Below are positions 43,108 through 51,199 of a stretch of DNA of 64,000 nt, one piece after another (positions within the stretch are counted from its first letter, which is position 1; each line of letters opens with the position of its first letter). The notes beneath the pieces are model-generated. The model had not been told where the DNA came from, searched no databases, and worked only from the letters and a program-made list of their open reading frames with translations. Origin of the DNA: an uncultured Bacteroidota bacterium (GTDB taxonomy: Bacteria; Bacteroidota; Bacteroidia; NS11-12g; UBA9320); the NCBI GenBank assembly GCA_937124965.1, contig CAKZLB010000040.1, positions 62,001 to 126,000 on the forward strand, written 5' to 3'. The position numbers and the translations under genes were made by a program.

Positions 43108-43731
43108 ATGTCTATAGAAATAGAACTTTCTGGAATTTCTAAAAAATTTAAACGTGATTGGGTTATTAAAAATCTGTCATATCAAATTAACCTAGGAAGT
43201 AAAACAGCAATTCTTGGCGCAAATGGAAGCGGGAAGTCTACCCTACTAAAAATAATATGCGGTTTCACTGGAACTTCAAAAGGAGAAGTCAAGTGGCATA
43301 AAGATGATAATGTTCTGGATATAACTGAATGGCATAGTCATTTTAGTTATAGCGCTCCGTATTTAGAGTTAATTGAAGAGTTCACTTTAAAAGAAATGTT
43401 AGACCTTCATTTTAAACTTAAACCAGAGCTCAAAAGTGTTAATCGGTCAGAAATATTAACGGATTCCGGTTTGTTAGATCACATGGATAAACCCATCGTA
43501 AACTATTCTAGTGGGATGAAACAGCGTGTGAAATTAATCTTATGTCTATGCTCAGATGTTGATGTATATTTTTTAGATGAACCATGTTCAAACCTTGACG
43601 ATGAGGGTGTTTTATGGTATCACAAACTAGTGAACAGTCTTCCTGAGAATAAAACTATTATCGTTGGCAGTAATAGCACTGTAGAATATTCGTTTTGCGA
43701 TGAATATGTACGCGTGGTTGACTTCAAATAA
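43108..43731 (+). CDS. ABC transporter ATP-binding protein
   Basis: A 207-residue ABC ATPase. Walker A is GANGSGKST (37-45), the signature is YSSGMKQRVKL and Walker B is DVYFLDEPCSNLD. No permease gene is adjacent, so its membrane partner must be encoded elsewhere or it has a soluble role. The protein is small and CcmA-like in layout. Position at the end of the lpx operon hints at, but does not show, a lipid-related substrate. Confidence 0.85.
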   Translation: MSIEIELSGISKKFKRDWVIKNLSYQINLGSKTAILGANGSGKSTLLKIICGFTGTSKGEVKWHKDDNVLDITEWHSHFSYSAPYLELIEEFTLKEMLDLHFKLKPELKSVNRSEILTDSGLLDHMDKPIVNYSSGMKQRVKLILCLCSDVDVYFLDEPCSNLDDEGVLWYHKLVNSLPENKTIIVGSNSTVEYSFCDEYVRVVDFK

Positions 43732-43748
43732 GGGCTTAGCGCTTGTTA

Positions 43749-44471
43749 CTACTTACTCCAAATGTTGTACTTAGCGATACACCAAAGAGCACGAAAACCA
43801 TCTTTCCATCCAATTTTCTTTCCGTCTTCATAGGTTCGGCCATAATACGAAATACCAATTTCATAAATACGAACTTTAGGAATTCGTGAAATTTTAGCAG
43901 TGACCTCTGGCTCAAAGCCAAAGCGTTTTTCTTTCAGCCTTAATGACTGAACCATTTCACGCTTAAAGACTTTATAACACGTTTCCATATCTGTTAAATT
44001 CAGATTGGTGAACATGTTGCTTAAAATGGTTAGAAACTTGTTACCTAAGGTATGCCAAAAGAATAAGATTCTATGTGGCTTCCCTCCCATAAATCGTGAA
44101 CCATAAACCACGTCTGCAACTCCTTCCTCCAATGGTCTTAACAAATCGTTGTATTCAAACGGATCATACTCAAGGTCAGCATCCTGAATTAGAACATATT
44201 TTCCAGTAGCGCCTGCTATTCCAGTATGCAATGCTGCACCCTTTCCACTATTTACAGTGTGTTCTAAAAGTCTGATGTTTAACGATGGGTTTAAACCTTG
44301 ATATTTTTTTACTGCCTCGGATGTGTCATCCGATGAACAATCGTTCACAATGATGATCTCTTTTCCCAATTCGTTGATAAGAACAACGTCTCGAACCTTA
44401 TCTAATATCAAGTGAATTGTTTTCCCTTCGTTGTACGCCGGGATTACGATTGAAACTACGTTATTTGCCAT
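43749..44471 (-). CDS. glycosyltransferase family 2 (DPM1-like)
   Basis: A 240-residue GT-A glycosyltransferase. It starts [20 protein letters not shown]; the nucleotide-sugar and metal site is [13 protein letters not shown] and the acceptor region is [15 protein letters not shown]. The layout without membrane helices resembles dolichyl-/polyprenyl-phosphate mannose synthases. The ATG at 44471 is preferred over an upstream in-frame start at 44567, because the GT2 fold begins here and the longer form would overlap the divergent mnmD gene. Confidence 0.87.
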   Translation of the reverse strand: MANNVVSIVIPAYNEGKTIHLILDKVRDVVLINELGKEIIIVNDCSSDDTSEAVKKYQGLNPSLNIRLLEHTVNSGKGAALHTGIAGATGKYVLIQDADLEYDPFEYNDLLRPLEEGVADVVYGSRFMGGKPHRILFFWHTLGNKFLTILSNMFTNLNLTDMETCYKVFKREMVQSLRLKEKRFGFEPEVTAKISRIPKVRIYEIGISYYGRTYEDGKKIGWKDGFRALWCIAKYNIWSK

Positions 44472-44497
44472 TGGAATAAACGGCAAATTAAAGGAAT

Positions 44498-45184
44498 ATG
44501 TCTGAGAAAAGTGGTACTGAAAAAAAAGTAATGAGCCGAAAGGTAATTTATACGGCTGATGGTTCAACTTCCATTTTGATTCCCGATATGAATGAAATGT
44601 ATCATAGTCGAAAAGGTGCTGTAATAGAATCGAAACACGTATATATTGATAATGGAATTTCGCTTGTCAAGTCAAAAGAGTTAAATGTTTTAGAAATTGG
44701 TATGGGGACAGGTTTAAACGTTTTTCTTGCTTGTTTATATGGAGAAGAAAATGGTTTAACAATAAATTTTGAGACTTTAGAACCGTACCCTCTGAGTGAA
44801 CATGAATGGAGCCAGTTGAACTTTCACGAAATTCTTCCAATATCTCAAGACACTGTTGTAAAGTGTCACTCTTCTAATTCATCAGAGAAGACGCAGATTA
44901 ATGAAAGATTTTCCCTCTTAAAGTATACTGTTCTTTTAGAAGAATTTGAGACGAATAGTGTTTATGACATCATTTTATTCGATGCGTTCGCCCCCAACAA
45001 GCAGGCCTCTCCATGGTCAATAAAAAACATTCAAAAGGCTTATCAGATCCTAAAGCCAAAAGGGATATTAACTACGTATTGTGCTCAAGGGCAGTTTAAA
45101 AGAGACTTAAAGTCTGCAGGGTTTAAAGTTACAAATCCGGAGGGACCTTTAGGCAAGCGTGAAATAACAGTTGCTTATAAATAA
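44498..45184 (+). CDS. mnmD: stand-alone MnmD-like tRNA methyltransferase
   Basis: A 228-residue SAM-dependent methyltransferase of the DUF752 family, which performs the last step of mnm5s2U34 modification as a stand-alone MnmD without the FAD-dependent MnmC1 half. Visible features are [21 protein letters not shown], the SAM loop [11 protein letters not shown], and [17 protein letters not shown] followed by [12 protein letters not shown]. An AAAGGA ribosome-binding site 6 bases upstream supports the ATG at 44498. Divergent from the glycosyltransferase. Confidence 0.87.
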   Translation: MSEKSGTEKKVMSRKVIYTADGSTSILIPDMNEMYHSRKGAVIESKHVYIDNGISLVKSKELNVLEIGMGTGLNVFLACLYGEENGLTINFETLEPYPLSEHEWSQLNFHEILPISQDTVVKCHSSNSSEKTQINERFSLLKYTVLLEEFETNSVYDIILFDAFAPNKQASPWSIKNIQKAYQILKPKGILTTYCAQGQFKRDLKSAGFKVTNPEGPLGKREITVAYK

Positions 45185-45188
45185 AAAA

Positions 45189-45210
45189 CCCCCAGAACTT
45201 AATCTGAGGG
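45189..45210. terminator. terminator between convergent genes
   Basis: An 8-bp stem CCCCCAGA / TCTGAGGG with one mismatch and a 6-base loop, preceded by an A6 run, lies just after the mnmD stop. The A-run gives the T-tract for the opposite (minus) strand cargo gene; downstream on the plus strand it is only moderately T-rich. Confidence 0.55.
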
Positions 45211-45238
45211 CTTCGTTAAATTTATTTATATTCTGTGG

Positions 45239-46558
45239 TTACTTTACGCTAAATTTCTTAGACGTTTTGAAGTCACCAGCAGTGATTGTATAAAGGTAGA
45301 ATCCTGGCTTAAGGTTATTTGTGCTTAAAGTTTCCGTATGCTCACCAGCAGTATATGTATTGGTTACTGTAGAAATTGTTTTACCAACAAGATCAAACAT
45401 TTCAATTGTAACTGTTTCAGAGTTTCCTAATGTAAACGGAATATTAACTTCAGCATTAACAGAAGCAGGGTTTGGATACGCATTTCCTAAACCGTATCCA
45501 TCTTTAGACAATTCTCCAACAGATACATTATCACTTTTTAATTTGAATAAAGCATAAACGTGATTTCTTGCTGGAGTAGTGGTTAAGTTACCAGGGTAAA
45601 AATAATCCGGATCAGTAGTTCTGTATTTAACAAAGCTGTAAGCAAATACACCATGGTTCATAGTGGTGTCTACTAAGAAAGCAGGGTTCTGAACTGTTCC
45701 TTGACGCATTACTAAAGGCATAAATGAATTTAATTTTGTGTCACCTTGTATTAAACTATCATTAACGATAGTATCTCCAAATTGATTGCTCATTGATGGT
45801 TTATATGAAACTGTGAATCCAGTATAACCTCCACGAGTAGTTTCAGGTAGACCAGTTGCGAAAGTCATTAAACCAGAAAATGAACCTAAGTCAGTAGAAT
45901 AAAAACCTTCTGTTGATTCTGAGATAGGCATTTTGATGGTATTCACTGGGCTGTATCCAGAGTTTGTAGTTCTATTGTATCTGAAACTAGCAGAAGTCCA
46001 TTGTTGTTGCGTTTGACTGTTAGTGTAGGTAAGAGGTATAACAGACGTGTTATTATAGACATCAATGATTAATGTGTCAACAGTTCCAGGATTTGCGTTT
46101 CTGTATTTATAAAAGAAACCAATAGAATCAACTGTATACGCATTGTGTTTAGACAACTGTGGAGTTTCAGCAATTAACTGAAATGTTTCACTCTTAGGGT
46201 CAAATACTTGTCCAAGTGCATGAGTTCCAACGTGACTAATTTCTGGTTGATCATTATCATCCATAAATATTTGAACTGCAGAAGAGTCTGGCCAAATGCT
46301 ATTTCCTGTAAAATAGGTTCTACCTTCTCCGTTTTCTGCAAGTGCATTTTGGTATATGTACCACTCTTCAACTTCTAACTTTCCAAGCTTCTTAGCTGCA
46401 TTATGCTTTAAAATTTCAGCTTCATTAAATGGAACTTCTTTTTGAGCGCCCATTTTGTCTTGATACGTGTTTTCACTATCAACAACCTGACCATTGGCAA
46501 CCACAGCACTAGTAGCAATCATTCCAGTAGTCAAAACTTTCGTAAATAATCTTTTCAT
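45239..46558 (-). CDS. secreted T9SS cargo protein
   Basis: A 439-residue exported protein. Signal peptide 1-23 (ending VVANGQ), a central beta-rich region of no family I recognise, and a C-terminal type A T9SS sorting domain (about 355-439). The sorting domain has NAYPNPASVNAEVNIPFTL, MFDLVGKTISTV and GFYLYTITAGDFKTSKKFSV. It has one of the clearest expression signals in the window: TTG-N21-TATTTTTG and a strong AAAGGAG ribosome-binding site. Adhesion or a structural surface role is possible; function is unknown. Confidence 0.85.
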   Translation of the reverse strand: MKRLFTKVLTTGMIATSAVVANGQVVDSENTYQDKMGAQKEVPFNEAEILKHNAAKKLGKLEVEEWYIYQNALAENGEGRTYFTGNSIWPDSSAVQIFMDDNDQPEISHVGTHALGQVFDPKSETFQLIAETPQLSKHNAYTVDSIGFFYKYRNANPGTVDTLIIDVYNNTSVIPLTYTNSQTQQQWTSASFRYNRTTNSGYSPVNTIKMPISESTEGFYSTDLGSFSGLMTFATGLPETTRGGYTGFTVSYKPSMSNQFGDTIVNDSLIQGDTKLNSFMPLVMRQGTVQNPAFLVDTTMNHGVFAYSFVKYRTTDPDYFYPGNLTTTPARNHVYALFKLKSDNVSVGELSKDGYGLGNAYPNPASVNAEVNIPFTLGNSETVTIEMFDLVGKTISTVTNTYTAGEHTETLSTNNLKPGFYLYTITAGDFKTSKKFSVK

Positions 46559-46584
46559 TAATTCTCCTTTGTTATAATGTTTTG

Positions 46585-46616
46585 CAAAAATATACTTTCA
46601 AAACAAATGTACGCAA
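46585..46616 (-). promoter_or_regulatory. strong promoter of the T9SS cargo gene (TTG-N21-TATTTTTG)
   Basis: On the minus strand, TTG (46614-46616) and TATTTTTG (46585-46592) are 21 bases apart, a textbook Bacteroidota promoter. A strong Shine-Dalgarno AAAGGAG follows a few bases before the ATG at 46558, which is unusual for this phylum. Confidence 0.65.
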
Positions 46617-46657
46617 CTAATTATTCGAAGTGTGTCAAAATGTAGTAATCGTTCCAT

Positions 46658-47365
46658 TTATTCTATGTCACCTTCCATTGGTCGAAGGATAATGTCTTCC
46701 ATGACAGTACCTTTTGGCAAATTATAACCTGCGGCAATCATTTCTGCAATAGATTCTGGCTTTAAGAATCGAGATGATGGTAAGTCTGTACCCGCCCACG
46801 AATCGGTTAGTGTGGCACCTGGAAGCACAGCAGTTACAGATATATTATCTTCCTTTAACTCTTCTCTCAATACCTTAGTTAATCCATATTGGGCGTATTT
46901 AGAAATACAATATGTTCCACCATTATTGTACGGTTTAATACTCGCTGTTGAACAAATGTTGAACATGCAAGCTTTGTGGGATTTTTTCAAATATGGAATT
47001 GAAAGCTTTGAAAAATAGTAGGTTGCATTCAAATTAGTTTCCATCATAAGCGTGAATGTGTCATCATCTTCTTCTTGAATTTTTCCGGGTATAAAGACAC
47101 CGACGTTATTAACTAGTACATCTATGTGAGAAAAGGTTTGTACACAGGTTTCAAAAAAACGTTGAATGTCTTTCCTTTTTGTCGCATCACATTTGTCAAC
47201 AATGAAAGGCTTTCCAATTTCTGAGAGACTACTTTTGAGAGCATTAATAGCATTAATATCACGACCAAATGTTGCAACACTGAATCCCATTTGAGCAAAC
47301 TTCAAACAAATTGCTTTGCCTATACCTTTTGTTCCACCGGTTACTAAAATCACTCTATTCTCCAT
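46658..47365 (-). CDS. short-chain dehydrogenase/reductase
   Basis: A 235-residue classical SDR. The NAD(P)-binding loop is VTGGTKGIGKA (residues 8-18), NNVGVF follows and the catalytic YxxxK is in GGTYCISKYAQYGL, with Ser in NICSTASIK. Substrate is unknown. The ATG at 47365 is preferred over the upstream in-frame GTG at 47386, since the fold starts normally from MENRVILVTGG. Confidence 0.88.
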   Translation of the reverse strand: MENRVILVTGGTKGIGKAICLKFAQMGFSVATFGRDINAINALKSSLSEIGKPFIVDKCDATKRKDIQRFFETCVQTFSHIDVLVNNVGVFIPGKIQEEDDDTFTLMMETNLNATYYFSKLSIPYLKKSHKACMFNICSTASIKPYNNGGTYCISKYAQYGLTKVLREELKEDNISVTAVLPGATLTDSWAGTDLPSSRFLKPESIAEMIAAGYNLPKGTVMEDIILRPMEGDIE

Positions 47366-47394
47366 ATTTATCGAGTTTATTTCCACAATTATGG

Positions 47395-47402
47395 CAAAAC
47401 TA
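47395..47402 (-). promoter_or_regulatory. -7 promoter box (TAGTTTTG) of the SDR gene
   Basis: Exact TAnnTTTG match on the minus strand, 29 bases before the ATG at 47365 (8 bases before the alternative GTG). Confidence 0.4.
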
Positions 47403-47458
47403 GTTGATTAAATGTTTGCTAAAAGTTTAATCCAATATATTTACCGCTCAAAATAGTT

Positions 47459-48196
47459 ATGCTAATTTTTTACCATTTCGGTCGGTACTTATTATTTTTA
47501 AAAAGAATGATTTCTCGCCCAGAGAAATTGAGTGTTTATTGGGAGCGAACAGCTCTTGAAATGAAGAACATTGGAGCAGGGTCTTTGGCAATTGTAGCAA
47601 TTATTGCAGTTTTTCAGGGAGCTGTAACCACTCTCCAAATTGCCTATCAATTAATTAGTCCTTTAGTCGCGAATCCAGTTATCGGGAGTATTGTTAGTGA
47701 TTCTTCTATGTTAGAACTTGCACCAACTATTACTTGCTTGGTATTGGCAGGTAAGGTCGGCTCACACATTGCGTCAGAGATTGGAACGATGAAAGTGAGT
47801 GAACAAATTGATGCTTTGGAGATTATGGGAATTAACTCAAATGCCTTTGTTGCTTTACCAAAAATTATTGCAGGGGTTGTTATGGTGCCTTGTTTAATAG
47901 TGATATCAATATTGCTTAGTAACTTAGGAGGTATTTTTGCCGGCAGCGCAAGTGGTATTTTAACTGCTGATGAATTTATTCAAGGTGCAAGAGAATCTTT
48001 CTTACCGTTTAATTTAGCGTTCAGTTTAATTAAAGCATTCGTATACGCCTTTATTATTACGTCTGTTTCTTCATACCATGGGTATCAAACATCAGGTGGA
48101 GCTCTTGAAGTTGGCCATAGCAGCACGAAGGCTGTGGTTTACAGTGCGGTACTTATTTTATTTTCAGATTATTTACTAACACAATTACTTCTGTAG
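47459..48196 (+). CDS. mlaE: MlaE-family ABC transporter permease
   Basis: A 245-residue inner-membrane permease of the MlaE/YrbE family. An N-terminal amphipathic segment precedes about five helices. The signature regions are LVLAGKVGSHIASEIGTMKVSEQIDALEIMG and FVALPKIIAGVVMVPCL. With MlaF it should form the core of a phospholipid (or sterol-like lipid) transporter between the membranes; no MlaD-type MCE gene lies beside it here. One base separates it from the ATPase gene. Confidence 0.88.
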   Translation: MLIFYHFGRYLLFLKRMISRPEKLSVYWERTALEMKNIGAGSLAIVAIIAVFQGAVTTLQIAYQLISPLVANPVIGSIVSDSSMLELAPTITCLVLAGKVGSHIASEIGTMKVSEQIDALEIMGINSNAFVALPKIIAGVVMVPCLIVISILLSNLGGIFAGSASGILTADEFIQGARESFLPFNLAFSLIKAFVYAFIITSVSSYHGYQTSGGALEVGHSSTKAVVYSAVLILFSDYLLTQLLL

Positions 48197-48197
48197 A

Positions 48198-48929
48198 ATG
48201 ATCGAATTGACCAATTTAAAGAAGTCCTTTGATGGCGTTGAGGTGCTTAAAGGTATTTCAACCAAATTTGAACCAGGAAAAATTAATCTCATTATCGGAG
48301 CCAGCGGCGGAGGTAAGAGTGTCTTAATGAAGTGTATGGTTGGTTTGCTAAAACCTACCGAAGGAAACGTCTTATACGACAACCGAGATTTTCATAAATT
48401 AGACAATAAAGAAATTAGAGATGTTCGTCGAGAAATCGGAATGCTATTTCAAGGGAATGCATTGTTCGATAGTTATACGGTAGAAGAAAACATTGAGTTT
48501 CCACTTAAAATGTTTACGGAAATGAGTCCGGCAGAAAGAATTGACCGTGTCAATTTTTGTCTCGAACAGGTTCATCTTGAAGGAGTCAATTCCAAGTATC
48601 CAGCTGAAATTAGTGGTGGGATGAAAAAGCGGGTTGGAATAGCACGTGCAATTGCCTTAGACATTAAATATTTGTTTTGTGATGAACCAAATTCTGGACT
48701 AGATCCGGTTACTTCAAGGGTAATTGACCAACTGTTGGAAGAAATTACTAAGGAGTTTCAAATGACGACAGTAATAAATACACATGACATGAAAACAGTG
48801 TTTGACATAGGCGATCAAATTATTTACATGTACGAAGGAAACAAGTGGTGGGAAGGCAAAAAAAGTGACGTCCGACATTCCAATAACGAAGAATTACAAG
48901 CATTTATCAATGCATCATACTTTGAATAA
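48198..48929 (+). CDS. mlaF: MlaF-type ABC transporter ATP-binding protein
   Basis: A 243-residue ATPase partner of the MlaE permease. Walker A GASGGGKSVLMK (about 34-45) has the Ser-Val variant typical of MlaF; the signature is EISGGMKKRVGIARAI and Walker B is YLFCDEPNSGLDPVT. It energises lipid transport. It directly follows mlaE and is followed 7 bases later by a S46 peptidase gene, which may share its transcript without functional linkage. Confidence 0.9.
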   Translation: MIELTNLKKSFDGVEVLKGISTKFEPGKINLIIGASGGGKSVLMKCMVGLLKPTEGNVLYDNRDFHKLDNKEIRDVRREIGMLFQGNALFDSYTVEENIEFPLKMFTEMSPAERIDRVNFCLEQVHLEGVNSKYPAEISGGMKKRVGIARAIALDIKYLFCDEPNSGLDPVTSRVIDQLLEEITKEFQMTTVINTHDMKTVFDIGDQIIYMYEGNKWWEGKKSDVRHSNNEELQAFINASYFE

Positions 48930-48936
48930 AAATACA

Positions 48937-51066
48937 ATGAAACGTTTAATAACTTCTAATTTCAAAGGAGCTGCGCTTCTCCTTTTTCTTTCTCTATTTG
49001 CGTTTACGCCTTCCGAAAAAGAGGAAGGTATGTATCCTTTGGCTCAATTAGGTAGCTTGGATTTAAAAAAAGCAGGTTTGAAAATACCACAATCAGATAT
49101 TTACCAACCAGGACAAATTGGTCTAACAAATGCACTAGTTAGGCTAGGTGGTTGTACTGGATCATTCATATCGGAGAAAGGTTTAATAATAACAAATCAT
49201 CATTGCGTTTTTGGCGCAGTTGCTTCGGCAAGTACAACAGAAAATAATTATCTTGAGAATGGGTTTTACGCGAAAGATGAATCTGAAGAAATCAAAACCA
49301 CGTTGCCTTGTAAAATAACATTGTCGTTCGACGATGTAAGTTCTGAAGTATTAAAGGGTGTTTCAGACAATCAAACTCCTGAAGAGCAGCAAAAAACAAT
49401 AGCCGACAATATTGAACAGTTAACAAAAATAGAACAAGACAAATTCCCTGAGTTGAAAATTGAAATTTCAGAAATGTTTGTCGGGAAGTTTTACACCTTG
49501 TTTCGTTACAAAATGTTAACGGATGTAAGGCTGGTTTACGTTCCACCAAAAGCAGTTGGAAAGTTTGGAGGCGAAACTGATAATTGGATCTGGCCCAGAC
49601 ATAACGGGGATTTTAGTGTTGTAAGAGCCTATGAAAATGGGAAGCCTTATAAACCTGAGAAACATTTGAAAATAGATGTTAACGGAACTCAGGAAAACGA
49701 CTTCGTGTTTATATTAGGGTACCCAGGTAGCACTTACAGACACTTTCCAGCCCAATTCTTAACGTATCAAAATGAGCACATCTTACCAGTTATCTCATCG
49801 TGGTTTGATGAGCGTATAAACCTTTTGAAGCAAGATGCCAAAGGAGACCCTGCTAAAGAGCTCAGATATGCTAGTACACTTGCTCAATTGAGTAATACAA
49901 CCAAGAACTTTAAAGGCAAACTGCAAGGTTTACGTCGAACAAGTATTCTTGAAACACGATATGAAGAACAAGAAAAACTTAAAGATTTTGCAAACAAAAC
50001 CGATGGAGTTGATGGCTCTGTAATTCCAAGAATATCGGAATTGTATGCTAAAAAGAATCAAATTGCTGATGATTATATTCTCTTAAATCAAATGTACTCT
50101 TCTTCTGGCATGTTTAACGTTGCGTTTATGCGTAATGAAGTGTTGGGTCAATACAACAACTTGTCTAAGGTAGAACAGAAAGCTTGGTCTGAAAACATTG
50201 AGGAAAATATGGCTGATGTGAAGGCTTCATACCGGGTAATCAACAAAGATATGGATGCGACTCTGTTTGGTTCTTTGGTTTACAGGGTCTACAAATCTGG
50301 TCAAGGAAACGCAGATGAGGTTTTAAAATATTTAAAAGTTGAAAATCCAAGTAAGTCGACCATTCAACAAGCAGTAAACACAATATGGAACAAAAGCCTT
50401 TATGGTGATAAAACAGGAACAATTGCGTTAATGGACAAAAAGCCGATGGCGTTCTTGAAGAAAAAAGACAAGATTCAAGAATTAGCATTAATTATCACGC
50501 CAATCGTAAGAAACTTGGGGCAAGAATGGAGAACCATTAATGCAGAACTTGACGTATTAATGCCGCGATTAGCAGACATCAAGCAGGCATATTATGGTGG
50601 CAACTTTGTTCCTGATGCCAATTCAACGCTTCGATTGACGTACGGCTATGTAAAAGGGTATAGTCCAAGTGACGGTGTATACAATGATCCATTTACGACC
50701 ATTGACGGTATTTTAGAGAAAGCTCAACCTGAAGGAGATTACTACATGCCTGAAAACATCTTGAAAAAGTTCAAAACAGTCAATGCAAATGATAACTTGA
50801 AGCATCCAAAACACGACCAGGTTGTTGTTGGAATCTTGTACAACTTAGACACAACTGGAGGAAACAGTGGAAGTCCAATATTAAACGCAAAAGGTGAATT
50901 AGTAGGGGTTAATTTTGATCGTGCTTTTTCAGCAACGATTAACGACTTCGAGTGGAATGAATCATACAGCCGATCGATTGGTGTTGACATTCGGTATGTA
51001 CTTTACGTTATGAAATACGTGAGTGGTGCAGACGCTGTATTAGAAGAACTGCAAGTGGAGTTATAG
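48937..51066 (+). CDS. S46 dipeptidyl-peptidase, DPP11-like (Asp/Glu-specific)
   Basis: A 709-residue periplasmic serine peptidase that releases dipeptides from peptide N-termini. Signal peptide-like start (residues 1-24). The catalytic His is in LIITNHHCVFGAV and the nucleophile S644 in TGGNSGSPILN. Eighteen residues after it lies R662 (NFDRAFS), the position equal to Arg673 that gives Porphyromonas DPP11 its acidic P1 preference. The ATG at 48937 is preferred over an upstream in-frame ATG that would overlap mlaF. It is paired with a DPP7-like paralogue. Confidence 0.87.
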   Translation: MKRLITSNFKGAALLLFLSLFAFTPSEKEEGMYPLAQLGSLDLKKAGLKIPQSDIYQPGQIGLTNALVRLGGCTGSFISEKGLIITNHHCVFGAVASASTTENNYLENGFYAKDESEEIKTTLPCKITLSFDDVSSEVLKGVSDNQTPEEQQKTIADNIEQLTKIEQDKFPELKIEISEMFVGKFYTLFRYKMLTDVRLVYVPPKAVGKFGGETDNWIWPRHNGDFSVVRAYENGKPYKPEKHLKIDVNGTQENDFVFILGYPGSTYRHFPAQFLTYQNEHILPVISSWFDERINLLKQDAKGDPAKELRYASTLAQLSNTTKNFKGKLQGLRRTSILETRYEEQEKLKDFANKTDGVDGSVIPRISELYAKKNQIADDYILLNQMYSSSGMFNVAFMRNEVLGQYNNLSKVEQKAWSENIEENMADVKASYRVINKDMDATLFGSLVYRVYKSGQGNADEVLKYLKVENPSKSTIQQAVNTIWNKSLYGDKTGTIALMDKKPMAFLKKKDKIQELALIITPIVRNLGQEWRTINAELDVLMPRLADIKQAYYGGNFVPDANSTLRLTYGYVKGYSPSDGVYNDPFTTIDGILEKAQPEGDYYMPENILKKFKTVNANDNLKHPKHDQVVVGILYNLDTTGGNSGSPILNAKGELVGVNFDRAFSATINDFEWNESYSRSIGVDIRYVLYVMKYVSGADAVLEELQVEL

Positions 51067-51199
51067 AAAAAATCCCAATTCCCGTAATCGAAAAATTCTT
51101 ATCGTGCGTCTTTTTGGTTTTCAGACGTCAATGATTAGACTATTTTCGCAAACTGTTAGAAGTATAAGAACACAATTCAAATTTAATTCTTAAAACAAT

